Shown here piece after piece: positions 11,762 through 21,614 of a stretch of 64,000 bases of DNA. The stretch is from an uncultured Pseudohongiella sp. (GTDB taxonomy: Bacteria; Pseudomonadota; Gammaproteobacteria; Pseudomonadales; Pseudohongiellaceae). Made by a program: the position numbers and the translations under genes. The stretch covers positions 1 through 64,000 of the forward strand of contig CACJWK010000006.1 in assembly GCA_902597095.1 (NCBI GenBank), written 5' to 3'. Below the pieces are notes generated by a model, which saw only the letters and a list, made by a program, of their open reading frames with translations, ran no database searches and was not told where the DNA came from. Positions within the stretch are counted from its first letter, which is position 1; each line of letters begins with the position of its first letter.

Positions 11762-12358
11762 TCAATCTCGCGCAGACGACAGACTCTGGCTGACCAAATG
11801 GGTAGAAATGCTGCGGTCTGCACCATGCTGGACGTCAAACATCCGCACGGGGAAACAGCCTCGCGGCCGGTCTTTCAGAAAGCATTCAATCGTGGTTCTG
11901 ACGACGGGAAACGCAATCTTGCTCCAGGGAATCTGCGATTCAGAGAATAGGGCGACTTCGAGAGACTCTGCGCCCGCCTCAAACTCCGGGGTCGCCAACT
12001 CGGCACGAAAGAAGAGGTATACCTGATTTATCGACGGCAGATTGAACAGGGTATACAGACTGTCGTCATGAATCCTGACGGTAGCCCCCGCTTCCTCCGC
12101 GGTTTCGCGGACGGCACCTTCAAGGCTGGTTTCTCCATTTTCCATAAATCCAGCAGGTAGAGTCCACTTACCAAGGCGGGGTTGTATCGCGCGTTTGCAC
12201 AAGAGAATCTTATCTTCGTAAAAGGGTAGTGTGCCGACAACATTCTTCGGATTTTCATAAAACACGCTGTCGCAGTTCTTGCAGCAGTGGCGGACCTTGT
12301 CATCGCCGTCGGGGATTCGAAGAACGATAGGTGAAGCGCAGTGGTGGCAGAATTTCAT
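11762..12358 (-). CDS. NUDIX hydrolase with N-terminal zinc ribbon
   Basis: CHHC...CCKNC ribbon; GFMENGETSLEGAVRETAEEAG Nudix box. Confidence 0.9.
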   Translation of the reverse strand: MKFCHHCASPIVLRIPDGDDKVRHCCKNCDSVFYENPKNVVGTLPFYEDKILLCKRAIQPRLGKWTLPAGFMENGETSLEGAVRETAEEAGATVRIHDDSLYTLFNLPSINQVYLFFRAELATPEFEAGAESLEVALFSESQIPWSKIAFPVVRTTIECFLKDRPRGCFPVRMFDVQHGADRSISTHLVSQSLSSARD

Positions 12359-12621
12359 GACGCTCGATTGGCTGAATTAGGAGAGCCCAACGCGCAGTGT
12401 ACTGCCTAATAGGGAAAAGAGGGAGTGCAAAGTGTGCTTTGGCGGTTGGCGTGAAGCCATCGACCAAAGGTCGCTTGATTTCACAATGCAGGCGGATTTG
12501 AAATTTCCCTGCCACGCCGGGCGCTTGAACAGAGTCAATTTAATCAGAAAAAGGCTGCCGAGACTATCAGCCTCAGCTATCACCAGCTACGCGGTTATCT
12601 CAGGAAATCTGATCTGCTGGG

Positions 12622-13860
12622 CTAGTCTCGCATGGCCTCGTAGACCATCCGCTGCGCGACATTATTGTTGAACGGGGCTATGGGTCCCCCGCGCTTCTGC
12701 TCCATGTAGATCATATAGAAATCGTTTTCTTCATCGACCAGAAACAATGTGCCCCCAATTCCGCGCCAGCCGAAATTATGCGGCCCGTCCGGATCCTCCG
12801 TAGTGGGTTGCAGATGAAAACCCAGTCCCCAATCGCCTGTCTCACCATAGAAAAAGAACTCTCGGGATACCTCACTGCCGATTCGTTTTTCACGCATGAG
12901 ATCCAGCGTGCTTTCTTCTATGATTCTCGCACCACGGTATTCGCCTCCTCGAAGCAGCATCTCGGCGAATCTCACATAGTCTTCTGTCGTTGAATTGAGT
13001 CCGCCGCCTCCGGAGAGCATTGCCCGAACTTGCGTGTTGTCAGCCATGGTGCCGAAGTTCGGCTCTGCAACGCGCTCGGACTTGTCGCTTGACAGGTAGA
13101 ATGACGTTTCATCCATGCCGAGCGGCTCAAATATCCGTTCATTAAGTATCTGATCGATGGCTTTTCCTGCGGCCACTTCGAGTACGGCACCGAGCACATC
13201 GGTTGAGTGGCCATAATGCCAGGCACTGCCCGGTTCAAAATACACGGGGAGCTTGCCGATCCGGCCAGCGAGGTCCCGTGCTGTGATGTCGGCATAGTCC
13301 GGAAAATCCCGCTGATACATCTTGCCCAATTCACTGTCGGGAGAAAAAATCGCCTGTATCAGACCTGACTCATGAGTTAACAGGTTCTCTACGGTAATCG
13401 AGTTTTGCGCAGCGCCGACTTCGCCGCTATCCCGGTCTATCACCTGCAGGTTGCTGAACTCAGGAATGTACTTTTCGATGGGGTCATCCAGAGCGAGCAA
13501 GCCATCCTCAATCAGAGACATGGCGGCCACACTGACGATTGGCTTGGTCATCGAATAGATTCGAAAGATCGTCTGGCTGTTCACCGGATTGCGGCCCGCA
13601 GATGTCTGAAATCCTGCCGTTTCGAGCAGCCCGACTCCGTCGGAATTGCCAACCAGAATCAAGGCGCCCGGAATAAATTCCCCATCGACTGCTTCCTGCA
13701 TCCGCTGTTTTATGTTGTCTATATCCGCCTGATCGAGCTTGAAAACCGAGGGCTCAATCATTCTGATGGCGTCTTCTTCATGATGATCGGCGCTTGCGCA
13801 ATGCGAGATGACGCTGAGACTCACAAGGGCAGTGGTACAAAGGCAGTGAGCAAATCTCAT
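12622..13860 (-). CDS. Serine hydrolase, beta-lactamase class C family
   Basis: Signal peptide; YSMTKPIVSVAAMSLIEDG (SxxK). Confidence 0.88.
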   Translation of the reverse strand: MRFAHCLCTTALVSLSVISHCASADHHEEDAIRMIEPSVFKLDQADIDNIKQRMQEAVDGEFIPGALILVGNSDGVGLLETAGFQTSAGRNPVNSQTIFRIYSMTKPIVSVAAMSLIEDGLLALDDPIEKYIPEFSNLQVIDRDSGEVGAAQNSITVENLLTHESGLIQAIFSPDSELGKMYQRDFPDYADITARDLAGRIGKLPVYFEPGSAWHYGHSTDVLGAVLEVAAGKAIDQILNERIFEPLGMDETSFYLSSDKSERVAEPNFGTMADNTQVRAMLSGGGGLNSTTEDYVRFAEMLLRGGEYRGARIIEESTLDLMREKRIGSEVSREFFFYGETGDWGLGFHLQPTTEDPDGPHNFGWRGIGGTLFLVDEENDFYMIYMEQKRGGPIAPFNNNVAQRMVYEAMRD

Positions 13861-13943
13861 GAATCGGACCCCGGGACAAGCGCGCCGCCGTGGGCGCAGA
13901 CGTGAGTTATTCTGGCTTTGTTTGCAGTCTATCGGAACAAAAC

Positions 13944-13978
13944 AGGCCCCTCAACGATTATTCACTGAGGGGCCTTTT
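13944..13978 (-). terminator. Rho-independent terminator (possibly bidirectional)
   Basis: AGGCCCCTCA...TGAGGGGCCT with T-rich flank on both strands. Confidence 0.7.
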
Positions 13979-13997
13979 CAGACGCACAGACTGAACG

Positions 13998-14606
13998 TTA
14001 TGCGAAATCCCTCAACAGGGATTCGGCGATTTCAGGCGCCACGGGATCAGTGGCGTGCTGGTAACTCAGATGTTCTGATCGAATGCTCCAGGAGGCGCCA
14101 TTTTTTGCCGCCTCGATCATGTTATCCATGAATTCGAAGCGCAGGAAATGAACGGCTGAAGTCTTGTCTGCCGTGGAGCGCGGCAGATCTTCGTTGGCGA
14201 TCGGATACACTGGATCGAAGCCAGCAATCTGAATCGAAATCAGCTCTTCAATGCCGGTAAGCTGCCGCAGCCTTTCCTTTCGCTCGGCTTCGTCAGGGTA
14301 TTCGAGCATGAATGTAGCCTTCAGGTTCTTGCCATCCGGAATGAGCGGATTATAGGCTTCCAGTTCGCCTTCAAGCTCTTCATCGGCGGTTATCTTTTCA
14401 GCCCGAATCAATTCCATAATCTGATAGCGCATCACCATATAATCTTCAAAGTGCAGTGTCGCGTTGGGGCCCAGCGGAACCCTACGGGTCTTTTTGTGAT
14501 CCATAATGGCCTGGCGGATTACGGCTCGTTGGGCTTCATAGGCTTCGAGAGAAAGCAGGTCAGCCAAAGCGATTTTCTTCATGGCAATCTTTACCTCAGA
14601 GTTCAT
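13998..14606 (-). CDS. DUF3501 family protein
   Basis: MKKIALADLLSLEAYEAQRAVIRQAIMDHKKTRRVPLGPNATLHFED; start set at MNSEVKIAM rather than the ORF-track start, which overlaps the upstream gene. Confidence 0.8.
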   Translation of the reverse strand: MNSEVKIAMKKIALADLLSLEAYEAQRAVIRQAIMDHKKTRRVPLGPNATLHFEDYMVMRYQIMELIRAEKITADEELEGELEAYNPLIPDGKNLKATFMLEYPDEAERKERLRQLTGIEELISIQIAGFDPVYPIANEDLPRSTADKTSAVHFLRFEFMDNMIEAAKNGASWSIRSEHLSYQHATDPVAPEIAESLLRDFA

Positions 14607-14631
14607 AAAGTGTTCTCTTGTTGAGTGTGAA

Positions 14632-15993
14632 TTACAGGCCGTATGCGTACCTGAGTAAGTCAATGGGGTGCACCGTTTCCTGGTCTGTCTGCAGGTTGTT
14701 TTCGATGTGTTTGCCAGCCACCGGGCAGTCGCTGCCATAGTAGTCGGGTTCTTGCTGTGTGATCTGCCGGACAATAGGTTTGGCGATTTTGTTAGCGAAT
14801 TTGAGTGTTTCGTTTTTTACGCCATAGGTACCGTCGTGGCCTGAGCAGCGCTCAATGTTATTCACGGTGGTGTCTTCGATCAGCTCGAGAATCTGTTTGG
14901 TCTTCGGCCCGATATTCTGCACCCGCTGGTGGCAGGCAACGTGATAGCTGATATTGCCGAGTTTCTGTTTGAAGTCGGTTTTGAGTCTGCCGGCCTTGTG
15001 CAGTTTGTGCAGGAATTCGAACGGATCGTGGAAGGCGGCAGCAACCGTTTTTACTGTCTCGTCGTCCGGGAACATCAGTGGTAGCTCCTGCTTGAACATC
15101 AGAACACAGGATGGAACTGCAGCGATGATGCTGTAGCCCCGGGACACGAGTTCATAAAGGGCCGGAACATTGAGCTCCTTGAGCTTGCGTACGGTCGTCA
15201 GATCGCCCAGTTCCAGTTTCGGCATGCCGCAGCAATGCTCTTTGGCGGGCAGGCTGACTTCAACCTCATTGTGGGTGAGGACCTTGATGACGCTGTCGGC
15301 GATGTCCGGCTCGTTGTAGTTGCAATAGCAGGTTGTGAAGAGCGCTACCCGGCTGAGAGGGTCGCCTTCAGTGCCGGTCGCGTTGTTCCCAGAGTCCGAG
15401 TTGGCCTGCAGGTTGTATATTTTCACCGCATGTTGCATGCGGGCGGTTTTGCGGTGGTATTCCGGCAGCTTGGCGTCTTTGTGAATGCCCAGACCGCTGT
15501 CCAGTGCGGCTCGCACCGCGCTGCTTTTATTTCCGCTGTTGACCAATGTGTTGACCAGTGGCATTGACGCCATTTTGCCAACCATGTCAGTGCTGGTGAT
15601 GATATTGTCTCTGAATTTGGTATCACCCTTTTTGAATTTGATGGCTTTCGCTCTCAGCATCAGATGAGGGAAGTCCAGGTTCCACTCGTGGGGCGGCACG
15701 TAGGGACATTTTGTTAGATAGCAAAGATCGCAGAGATAGCAATGATCTACGACCTTGGTGTAGTCCGCGGCAGCGACTCCGTCCACTTCCATAGTGTCGC
15801 TGTCATCAATAAGGTCAAAGAGGGTTGGAAAAGCATTGCACAAGCTGACGCATCGCCGGCATGTGTGGCAGATGTCATAAACCCGTTCTAGCTCAGTGTT
15901 GAGATCATCCTCATCCCAGAACTTTGGATCGTCCTGGTTGAGTGGGTGTCTGGTAGGCGCGTCGAGGCCGCCTTCTCTGCCATGCTCTGCCAT
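14632..15993 (-). CDS. Heterodisulfide reductase/GlpC-like Fe-S protein
   Basis: CHTCRRCVSLC and CYLCDLCYLTKCPYVPP 4Fe-4S motifs; CCG-type EHCCGMPKLE. Confidence 0.88.
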   Translation of the reverse strand: MAEHGREGGLDAPTRHPLNQDDPKFWDEDDLNTELERVYDICHTCRRCVSLCNAFPTLFDLIDDSDTMEVDGVAAADYTKVVDHCYLCDLCYLTKCPYVPPHEWNLDFPHLMLRAKAIKFKKGDTKFRDNIITSTDMVGKMASMPLVNTLVNSGNKSSAVRAALDSGLGIHKDAKLPEYHRKTARMQHAVKIYNLQANSDSGNNATGTEGDPLSRVALFTTCYCNYNEPDIADSVIKVLTHNEVEVSLPAKEHCCGMPKLELGDLTTVRKLKELNVPALYELVSRGYSIIAAVPSCVLMFKQELPLMFPDDETVKTVAAAFHDPFEFLHKLHKAGRLKTDFKQKLGNISYHVACHQRVQNIGPKTKQILELIEDTTVNNIERCSGHDGTYGVKNETLKFANKIAKPIVRQITQQEPDYYGSDCPVAGKHIENNLQTDQETVHPIDLLRYAYGL

Positions 15994-16067
15994 GGAAGGT
16001 CTCCTGAATGCAAAGACAGTAAATAAAGATTGGCTCCTGCAGGGGAACCTGCAAGAGCCGCAGTAGA

Positions 16068-16487
16068 TCAGTCTTCCAGCGAGTCTAAAGCTTTTTGAAA
16101 GCGATTGGCGTGAGAACGTTCAGCTTTTGCGAGAGTTTCCATCCAGTCCGCGATTTCCTCGAAGCCCTCATCGCGTGCGTCCTTGGCCATGCCTGGATAC
16201 ATGTCGGTGTACTCGTGAGTTTCCCCGGCGACGGCTGACTTCAAATTGTCTGCTGTCCCGCCCATAGGCATACCGGTGGCGGGATCGCCGACTTCCTCGA
16301 GATATTCTAGATGTCCGTGAGCGTGTCCGGTTTCGCCTTCCGCGGTGGAGCGGAACAAAGCGGATACGTCGTTGTAGCCCTCTACGTCAGCCTTTTGTGC
16401 AAAGTAAAGGTAGCGTCGGTTGGCTTGAGACTCGCCAGCGAAGGCGGCCTTGAGGTTTTCTTCGGTCTTGGAACCTTTCAGCGACAT
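16068..16487 (-). CDS. Rubrerythrin (diiron domain, no C-terminal rubredoxin domain)
   Basis: [31 protein letters not shown]; 139 aa, two ExxH helices, no CxxC. Confidence 0.92.
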   Translation of the reverse strand: MSLKGSKTEENLKAAFAGESQANRRYLYFAQKADVEGYNDVSALFRSTAEGETGHAHGHLEYLEEVGDPATGMPMGGTADNLKSAVAGETHEYTDMYPGMAKDARDEGFEEIADWMETLAKAERSHANRFQKALDSLED

Positions 16488-16645
16488 GATAAATCTCCCG
16501 TCGAGTTGAGTAGTTGCGTTGGTTCTAACGCATCGATTAGTCAGTTGGATTACTGAGACTGGCGCTAAAGTAGGGGTATTTACTTATCAAATCCAATAGA
16601 TTTAATTGATGTATTGATCGGTTTTATCGATTAGTATTCGGTCTC

Positions 16646-17557
16646 ATGCTGCCGTCTATAAAACAGCTACGCTATATCTGCGCGGTCGCCGAGTACAAAC
16701 ACTTCAGCAAGGCCGCTGAGGCCTGTCATGTCACACAGTCGACACTGAGTGCCGCTATACAGGAGCTTGAATCACAGCTGGGGGTGGTGGTCTTCGAGCG
16801 GAACAAAAAGACCGTGCTGATTACGCCGCTGGGCGAAAAGCTGCTGCACCAGGCGCGCCTGATTCTCGGTAACGTGGAGGATTTTGTCGGGCTCGCGAAA
16901 TCCCATGACGAAGCCCTGACCGGGGAAATACGCCTGGGAGTGATTCCAACCATAGGCCCTTTCATGCTGCCACAGCTGCTTGCGCAGTTGCGGCATCACT
17001 ATCCGAAGCTCAAACTTTTTCTTAAGGAAGATCTGAGTGCGAACCTGTTGCAGCAATTACAGGAAGGGAAACTCGATCTGGCGATTCTGGCGTTTCCGTA
17101 CCCGATGCCAGACATGGAGACATTGCCCTTGTTCAGGGATGATTTCGTGCTGTGTCTGCCGCCCGGACACCAGCTTGAGGGCAGCAAACTGGTCAGGCAG
17201 CAACAGCTGCAGGGCGAGAGCCTGCTGCTACTCGAGGAGGGCCACTGTCTGCGCGACCACGCGCTCGAGGCATGCAAACTGCAGAGTACAGCGACTGATG
17301 TGGTCTATCAGGGCACCAGTCTACACACGCTAGTCCAGATGGTCGCGAATGGCTTGGGCGTGACGTTGCTGCCCGCCATTTCTGTCGCAGCAGATGTGCT
17401 GGGGGACACCGATCTGCAGATCAGGGAATTCGGCAACGAGAATGTGTCCAGAAAGATCGGCATGGCTTGGCGAAAATCAGACCCGCGCCGCGAAGAGTAT
17501 CTGCTGCTGTCTGAATTCATTAAAGCCAACACCTCGGGCGCGATCCCGATCAGCTAG
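16646..17557 (+). CDS. oxyR: OxyR-like LysR-family regulator
   Basis: LysR HTH; GHCLRDHALEAC keeps the two redox cysteines at the OxyR spacing; divergent from rubrerythrin. Confidence 0.85.
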   Translation: MLPSIKQLRYICAVAEYKHFSKAAEACHVTQSTLSAAIQELESQLGVVVFERNKKTVLITPLGEKLLHQARLILGNVEDFVGLAKSHDEALTGEIRLGVIPTIGPFMLPQLLAQLRHHYPKLKLFLKEDLSANLLQQLQEGKLDLAILAFPYPMPDMETLPLFRDDFVLCLPPGHQLEGSKLVRQQQLQGESLLLLEEGHCLRDHALEACKLQSTATDVVYQGTSLHTLVQMVANGLGVTLLPAISVAADVLGDTDLQIREFGNENVSRKIGMAWRKSDPRREEYLLLSEFIKANTSGAIPIS

Positions 17558-17703
17558 CTGGCCCGCCCGGACAGCCGCTGCGTGGTCACCGGTCAGCTTC
17601 GGTTATAACGTTCGTGCCGGGATCTTGCGCATGATAAAAGTGGCGGGCCATGATGAGAGCCGCCAATGACATTCTCTGTCACTCAGGTATAGTCAAATCC
17701 CCT

Positions 17704-18513
17704 ATGAAGGTGTTCGCCGTTTCTGATTTGCACGCTGACTACCGAGAGAATCTCGACTGGATCGATAGTCTGGCCCGGGACAGGTACCGAGAAGACGTGC
17801 TGCTGCTGGCGGGCGATGTCACTGATGAATTGCGCCTGCTCGGCTCGACATTGCGCGCGCTAAAGTCGCGTTTTGCCGAAATACTGTTCGTGCCCGGCAA
17901 CCATGAGCTCTGGATTGATGGTGGCGATTTTTCCTGCTCGCTTGAGAAATTTGATGGCGTGATGTCGCTCTGTTCGCATGAAGGGATAAGGACCGGTGTG
18001 TACACGCAAGGCTGTGTCAGTATCGTGCCGCTGCTGGGCTGGTATGACTTCAGCTTTGGGCAGTCTGACGCGTTCCTGCAACGAGCATGGCGTAATTTTT
18101 GGGCGTGTCGGTGGTCGGCAGAGTTTGATTTAGAGGCGAAGATCTGCGATTTCTTTTTGCGGCAGAACGATCGGTATCTGTCGACGGATGATGCGCATGT
18201 GATTAGTTTTTCCCATTTTCTACCCAGGTTCGAAGTGATGCCGACAGCGATTCCCGAAAACCGGCGGAAGGTCTATCCGGTTCTCGGCAGTGCGCGACTT
18301 GATCACCAGATCAGGAAACTTCAGTCAGCGATTCATGTTTACAGGCATAGCCACATCAATCAGGCGATCGAGATTGATGGCATACGCTATCTGAATAATG
18401 CTTTTGCTTCGCCCAAAGAAGCGCGCATTGCCCGTGAGAAATTGATTTGCATATTTGATACTGAAGCTGTGCTTAGCGTTCTGGCAGGAGAGAATCGTCG
18501 TGAATCTGCCTGA
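17704..18513 (+). CDS. Calcineurin-like metallophosphoesterase (PptH-like candidate)
   Basis: MKVFAVSDLHADY...LLAGDVTD...FVPGNHELW; overlaps the downstream PPTase. Confidence 0.88.
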   Translation: MKVFAVSDLHADYRENLDWIDSLARDRYREDVLLLAGDVTDELRLLGSTLRALKSRFAEILFVPGNHELWIDGGDFSCSLEKFDGVMSLCSHEGIRTGVYTQGCVSIVPLLGWYDFSFGQSDAFLQRAWRNFWACRWSAEFDLEAKICDFFLRQNDRYLSTDDAHVISFSHFLPRFEVMPTAIPENRRKVYPVLGSARLDHQIRKLQSAIHVYRHSHINQAIEIDGIRYLNNAFASPKEARIAREKLICIFDTEAVLSVLAGENRRESA

Positions 18514-19270
18514 GAATGAAATTCACATCTGGCAAGTAGCGCTGTCGGATGTCGATCCCGCTGCGCTGACACAACAAGCGCTGGCCCGGCTGCAGGCGAA
18601 AGAAATCGTGCGTTACGAGAGGCTGGTTCAGCAGCGGCATCGCCTCGAATTTCTGCTGGGAAAATGGCTGACACGAATCTGCCTCAGTGAATATACGGGC
18701 CTTGCCTTGGGTGACTGGCAGTTCACCTATAATGCCTATGGCAAGCCGCAGCCGCGGGAAGGGCTTGGCGTGCAAGCCCCCTATTTTAATCTTTCGCACA
18801 GCCACGGCCGCGCGGTACTGGCGGTAGGCCGGACACCTGAGCTCGGTGTTGATATCGAATTCACCGGCAGGAAGCGGCGAGTGGCCCAAATTGCCCACCG
18901 CTACTTTGCGGAGGAAGAAATTCAGGCCCTGCGTGCTCTGCCGCACTCAGATCAGCCGTCGCGTTTTTATGAGCTCTGGTCGCTTAAAGAAGCGTATATC
19001 AAGGCCAGAGGATTGGGGCTCGCCATTCCGCTGAGAAGTTTCGCGTATTCATTCTCGCCGGACAGGCTTGAATTGAATGAAATGAGCAGATCGTCTGCAG
19101 CGCAATGGCGCTGGCAAACCTGGCAGCTGTACACCGGACAAATGTATGCCCTGGCGCTTGCGGTTCAGTTGCAGGCCGGAGATGCCGACAGAAGGCTCAG
19201 AGCCTTCAGGTATCGCAACATGACTCAGCATTCGGAAGAGGCGTTGGCGGTGTTACGGTCCTCTGCTTAG
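18500..19270 (+). CDS. 4'-phosphopantetheinyl transferase, Sfp type
   Basis: NLSHSHGRAVLAVG...LGVDIEF...FYELWSLKEAYIKARGLGL; GTG start at 18500 preceded by AGGAG. Confidence 0.9.
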   Translation: MNLPENEIHIWQVALSDVDPAALTQQALARLQAKEIVRYERLVQQRHRLEFLLGKWLTRICLSEYTGLALGDWQFTYNAYGKPQPREGLGVQAPYFNLSHSHGRAVLAVGRTPELGVDIEFTGRKRRVAQIAHRYFAEEEIQALRALPHSDQPSRFYELWSLKEAYIKARGLGLAIPLRSFAYSFSPDRLELNEMSRSSAAQWRWQTWQLYTGQMYALALAVQLQAGDADRRLRAFRYRNMTQHSEEALAVLRSSA

Positions 19271-19298
19271 AGCGCTGACCTGGACTGCCGGCTTGTCT

Positions 19299-20591
19299 TC
19301 AGTCAGTAAACGGCAGGTTCTCTTGCTGCGTGGCTTCCCACATCTTAACTGTTCGGAATACATTACCTTTCACCTGAAGAATTTCGGCGTAGTAGCCGTC
19401 GAGCTTGACGCCGACGCTAGAGTCAGGAATCGACTGGAGGACCTCCATCAACATCCCGTTCAAAGTGTTGGCTGATTCGCTGTCCAGTTGCCAGGAAAGG
19501 CTGCGGTTGATGTCGCGAATGCTCGTACCGCCATCGATCAGATAGCTGCCATCTTCCTGCGCAAAGATATCCCTGTGGCTGTCGGCTAAATCGGTAGTGA
19601 ATTCACCGACAATCTCTTCCAGAATGTCTTCCAGCGTAACGATTCCTTTGACCGCGCCGAATTCATCGACCACTACCGCCAGTCGCAGTTTTTTACTTTG
19701 GAAATTGAACAACTGAGTATGTAATGGCGTGCTGTCCGGAATAAAGTAAGGTTCCGTGGTTTCCTGAATGATGGCTGCCTTGTTGAGGTTCTCGGTTTTG
19801 AGCAGCCTGCCGGCACTGCGCATGTGCAGCACGCCAACGATATTGTCGATATCTTTGCGATAAACCGGCAGCCTGGCGTGCTGCGCACTGGCTATCTGCT
19901 CGAGCATTTCTTCCATGTCATCTTCTATATCAAGCCCCGTCACTTCATTGCGCGGTACCATAATCTGGTCTACCTGCACTTTTTCGAGGTCGAGGATGTT
20001 CAGCAGCATGCCCTGTCGCTTTTTCGGCAGTCGGCTTTCTGATTCGTGCACCACGGTGCGTAGCTCTTCCTGATTAAGTTGTTGGTCGCTGCCATCCGCC
20101 CGAGGGTGGAATCCAAGGGCACGCACCAGCATGTTCGACACGAAGTTGACTATCCACACTACTGGGTAAAGCACTTTAAGCAGTACCCCCAGCACAATAC
20201 TTGAAGGGTAAGCAATCCTTTCCGGATAAAGAGCGGCTATTGTTTTCGGGGTGACTTCAGCAAAAATGAGCACAACAAGGGTAAGCACAATTGCGGTAGC
20301 AAAGGGTGCCGGTTCACCCAGTATTAAAATGGCGATGGACGATGCGATTGAGGCAGCGAGAAAATTCACGAAGTTGTTGCCGATCAGAATCACGCCAATC
20401 AGTTTGTCTGGCTTTTCCAGCAGTTTGCTGGCGCGCGTAGCGCCTGCATGCTGACTCCGGCGCAGATGGTTCATGCGGTACCTGTTCAGGCTCATCATGC
20501 CGGTCTCCGAGCTGGAAAAATAGGCTGAGGCCAAAATCAGAGCCAGAAATGACAGGATCAGGATGCTGAGTGACGCTTTGTCGGCTGCCAT
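19299..20591 (-). CDS. CNNM/CorC-type (HlyC/CorC, YfjD-like) transporter with CBS domains
   Basis: SSSETGMMSLNRYRMNHL; CBS region; VVDEFGAVKGIVTLEDILEEIVGE. Confidence 0.9.
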   Translation of the reverse strand: MAADKASLSILILSFLALILASAYFSSSETGMMSLNRYRMNHLRRSQHAGATRASKLLEKPDKLIGVILIGNNFVNFLAASIASSIAILILGEPAPFATAIVLTLVVLIFAEVTPKTIAALYPERIAYPSSIVLGVLLKVLYPVVWIVNFVSNMLVRALGFHPRADGSDQQLNQEELRTVVHESESRLPKKRQGMLLNILDLEKVQVDQIMVPRNEVTGLDIEDDMEEMLEQIASAQHARLPVYRKDIDNIVGVLHMRSAGRLLKTENLNKAAIIQETTEPYFIPDSTPLHTQLFNFQSKKLRLAVVVDEFGAVKGIVTLEDILEEIVGEFTTDLADSHRDIFAQEDGSYLIDGGTSIRDINRSLSWQLDSESANTLNGMLMEVLQSIPDSSVGVKLDGYYAEILQVKGNVFRTVKMWEATQQENLPFTD

Positions 20592-20648
20592 GGTTCAGAG
20601 CGCATCAAGGTGAGAGAAGTGAAAAGGCTGGTTCACCGCGTGGTCCGG

Positions 20649-21464
20649 TTAGCTGACCATAAATTCAAGGGCGAATTTGGAGCCATAGAAACCGACCAGC
20701 AACAGGGCAAACCCGGACAGTGTGCCGCGGACTGCGGTGGCTCCGCGCCACCCGAGTTGATGGCGACCCCAGAGCAGAATAGCGAACACGATCCAGGCCA
20801 GCAAGGAAAAGAAACTTTTATGAATTACGCCGTCACGGCCCCAAATATCACTGATAAACACAAACCCGGCAACAATCCCGAGGGAAAGGAGCAGCTGTCC
20901 GACCCAAAGCAATTCGAACAAAAGGACTTCCATATCCTGAAGCGAAGGAAAGCGTTTCAAAAATCCGCCCGCGTGCCCATGCTTGAGCTGGTAGTTCTGG
21001 TAGGCGAGAAAGCCGGCTTGCACTGCAGCTATCGTCATGAAGCTGTAGGCAAGAATTGATATCAGCACGTGACTTGCCATGCCGGCACTCAACTCGGTGG
21101 GAGGGTAATCGCTGGACACGGTGAGTGACAGAATAATGGCCACTACAGCGAGGGGGAACAGACCCAGAAAGAGGTTGTCCAGCGGCTTGCGCAAACTGCT
21201 GGTGAGGACCAGCAGTGAAATCGAAGCGGTGATGAGTGTGCTGATCTCGGCTATTCCGAAGTGGTACCCGGTGCTGGTGTAAATGACACCTGACGCGCTG
21301 GCTACATGGGCAAGCACGGCCATTCCGCCGGCCACAAAAACTGGCAGGCGATTGACGGCTACGGGGCCACCGGTTCCGCCGTTTGCCAGTCGGGATAGCT
21401 GGAGCGCAAAACCGGTCGAATAAAGCGCGATGGCAAGAATGCCCGCAATAAGAGTCAGTTGCAT
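20649..21464 (-). CDS. YpjD-like inner membrane protein, cytochrome c assembly (CcsA-like) family
   Basis: Multi-TM, WGRDGVIHKSFFSLLAWIVFAILLWGRHQLGWRG; adjacent and divergent to ffh. Confidence 0.85.
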   Translation of the reverse strand: MQLTLIAGILAIALYSTGFALQLSRLANGGTGGPVAVNRLPVFVAGGMAVLAHVASASGVIYTSTGYHFGIAEISTLITASISLLVLTSSLRKPLDNLFLGLFPLAVVAIILSLTVSSDYPPTELSAGMASHVLISILAYSFMTIAAVQAGFLAYQNYQLKHGHAGGFLKRFPSLQDMEVLLFELLWVGQLLLSLGIVAGFVFISDIWGRDGVIHKSFFSLLAWIVFAILLWGRHQLGWRGATAVRGTLSGFALLLVGFYGSKFALEFMVS

Positions 21465-21614
21465 TCGTAACGTAAGGGCTTTTAACAGACAGAGTGTCGC
21501 ACATGTACCAGAGTGGTAGAAGCCCTTTTTCACGGTCGCGACGAATAGGGCTATAATCCCGTTTCGGCGGCGACGGCTTGCTGCCGGTTCTGATATGAAT
21601 GAGCAGGTGATTGT

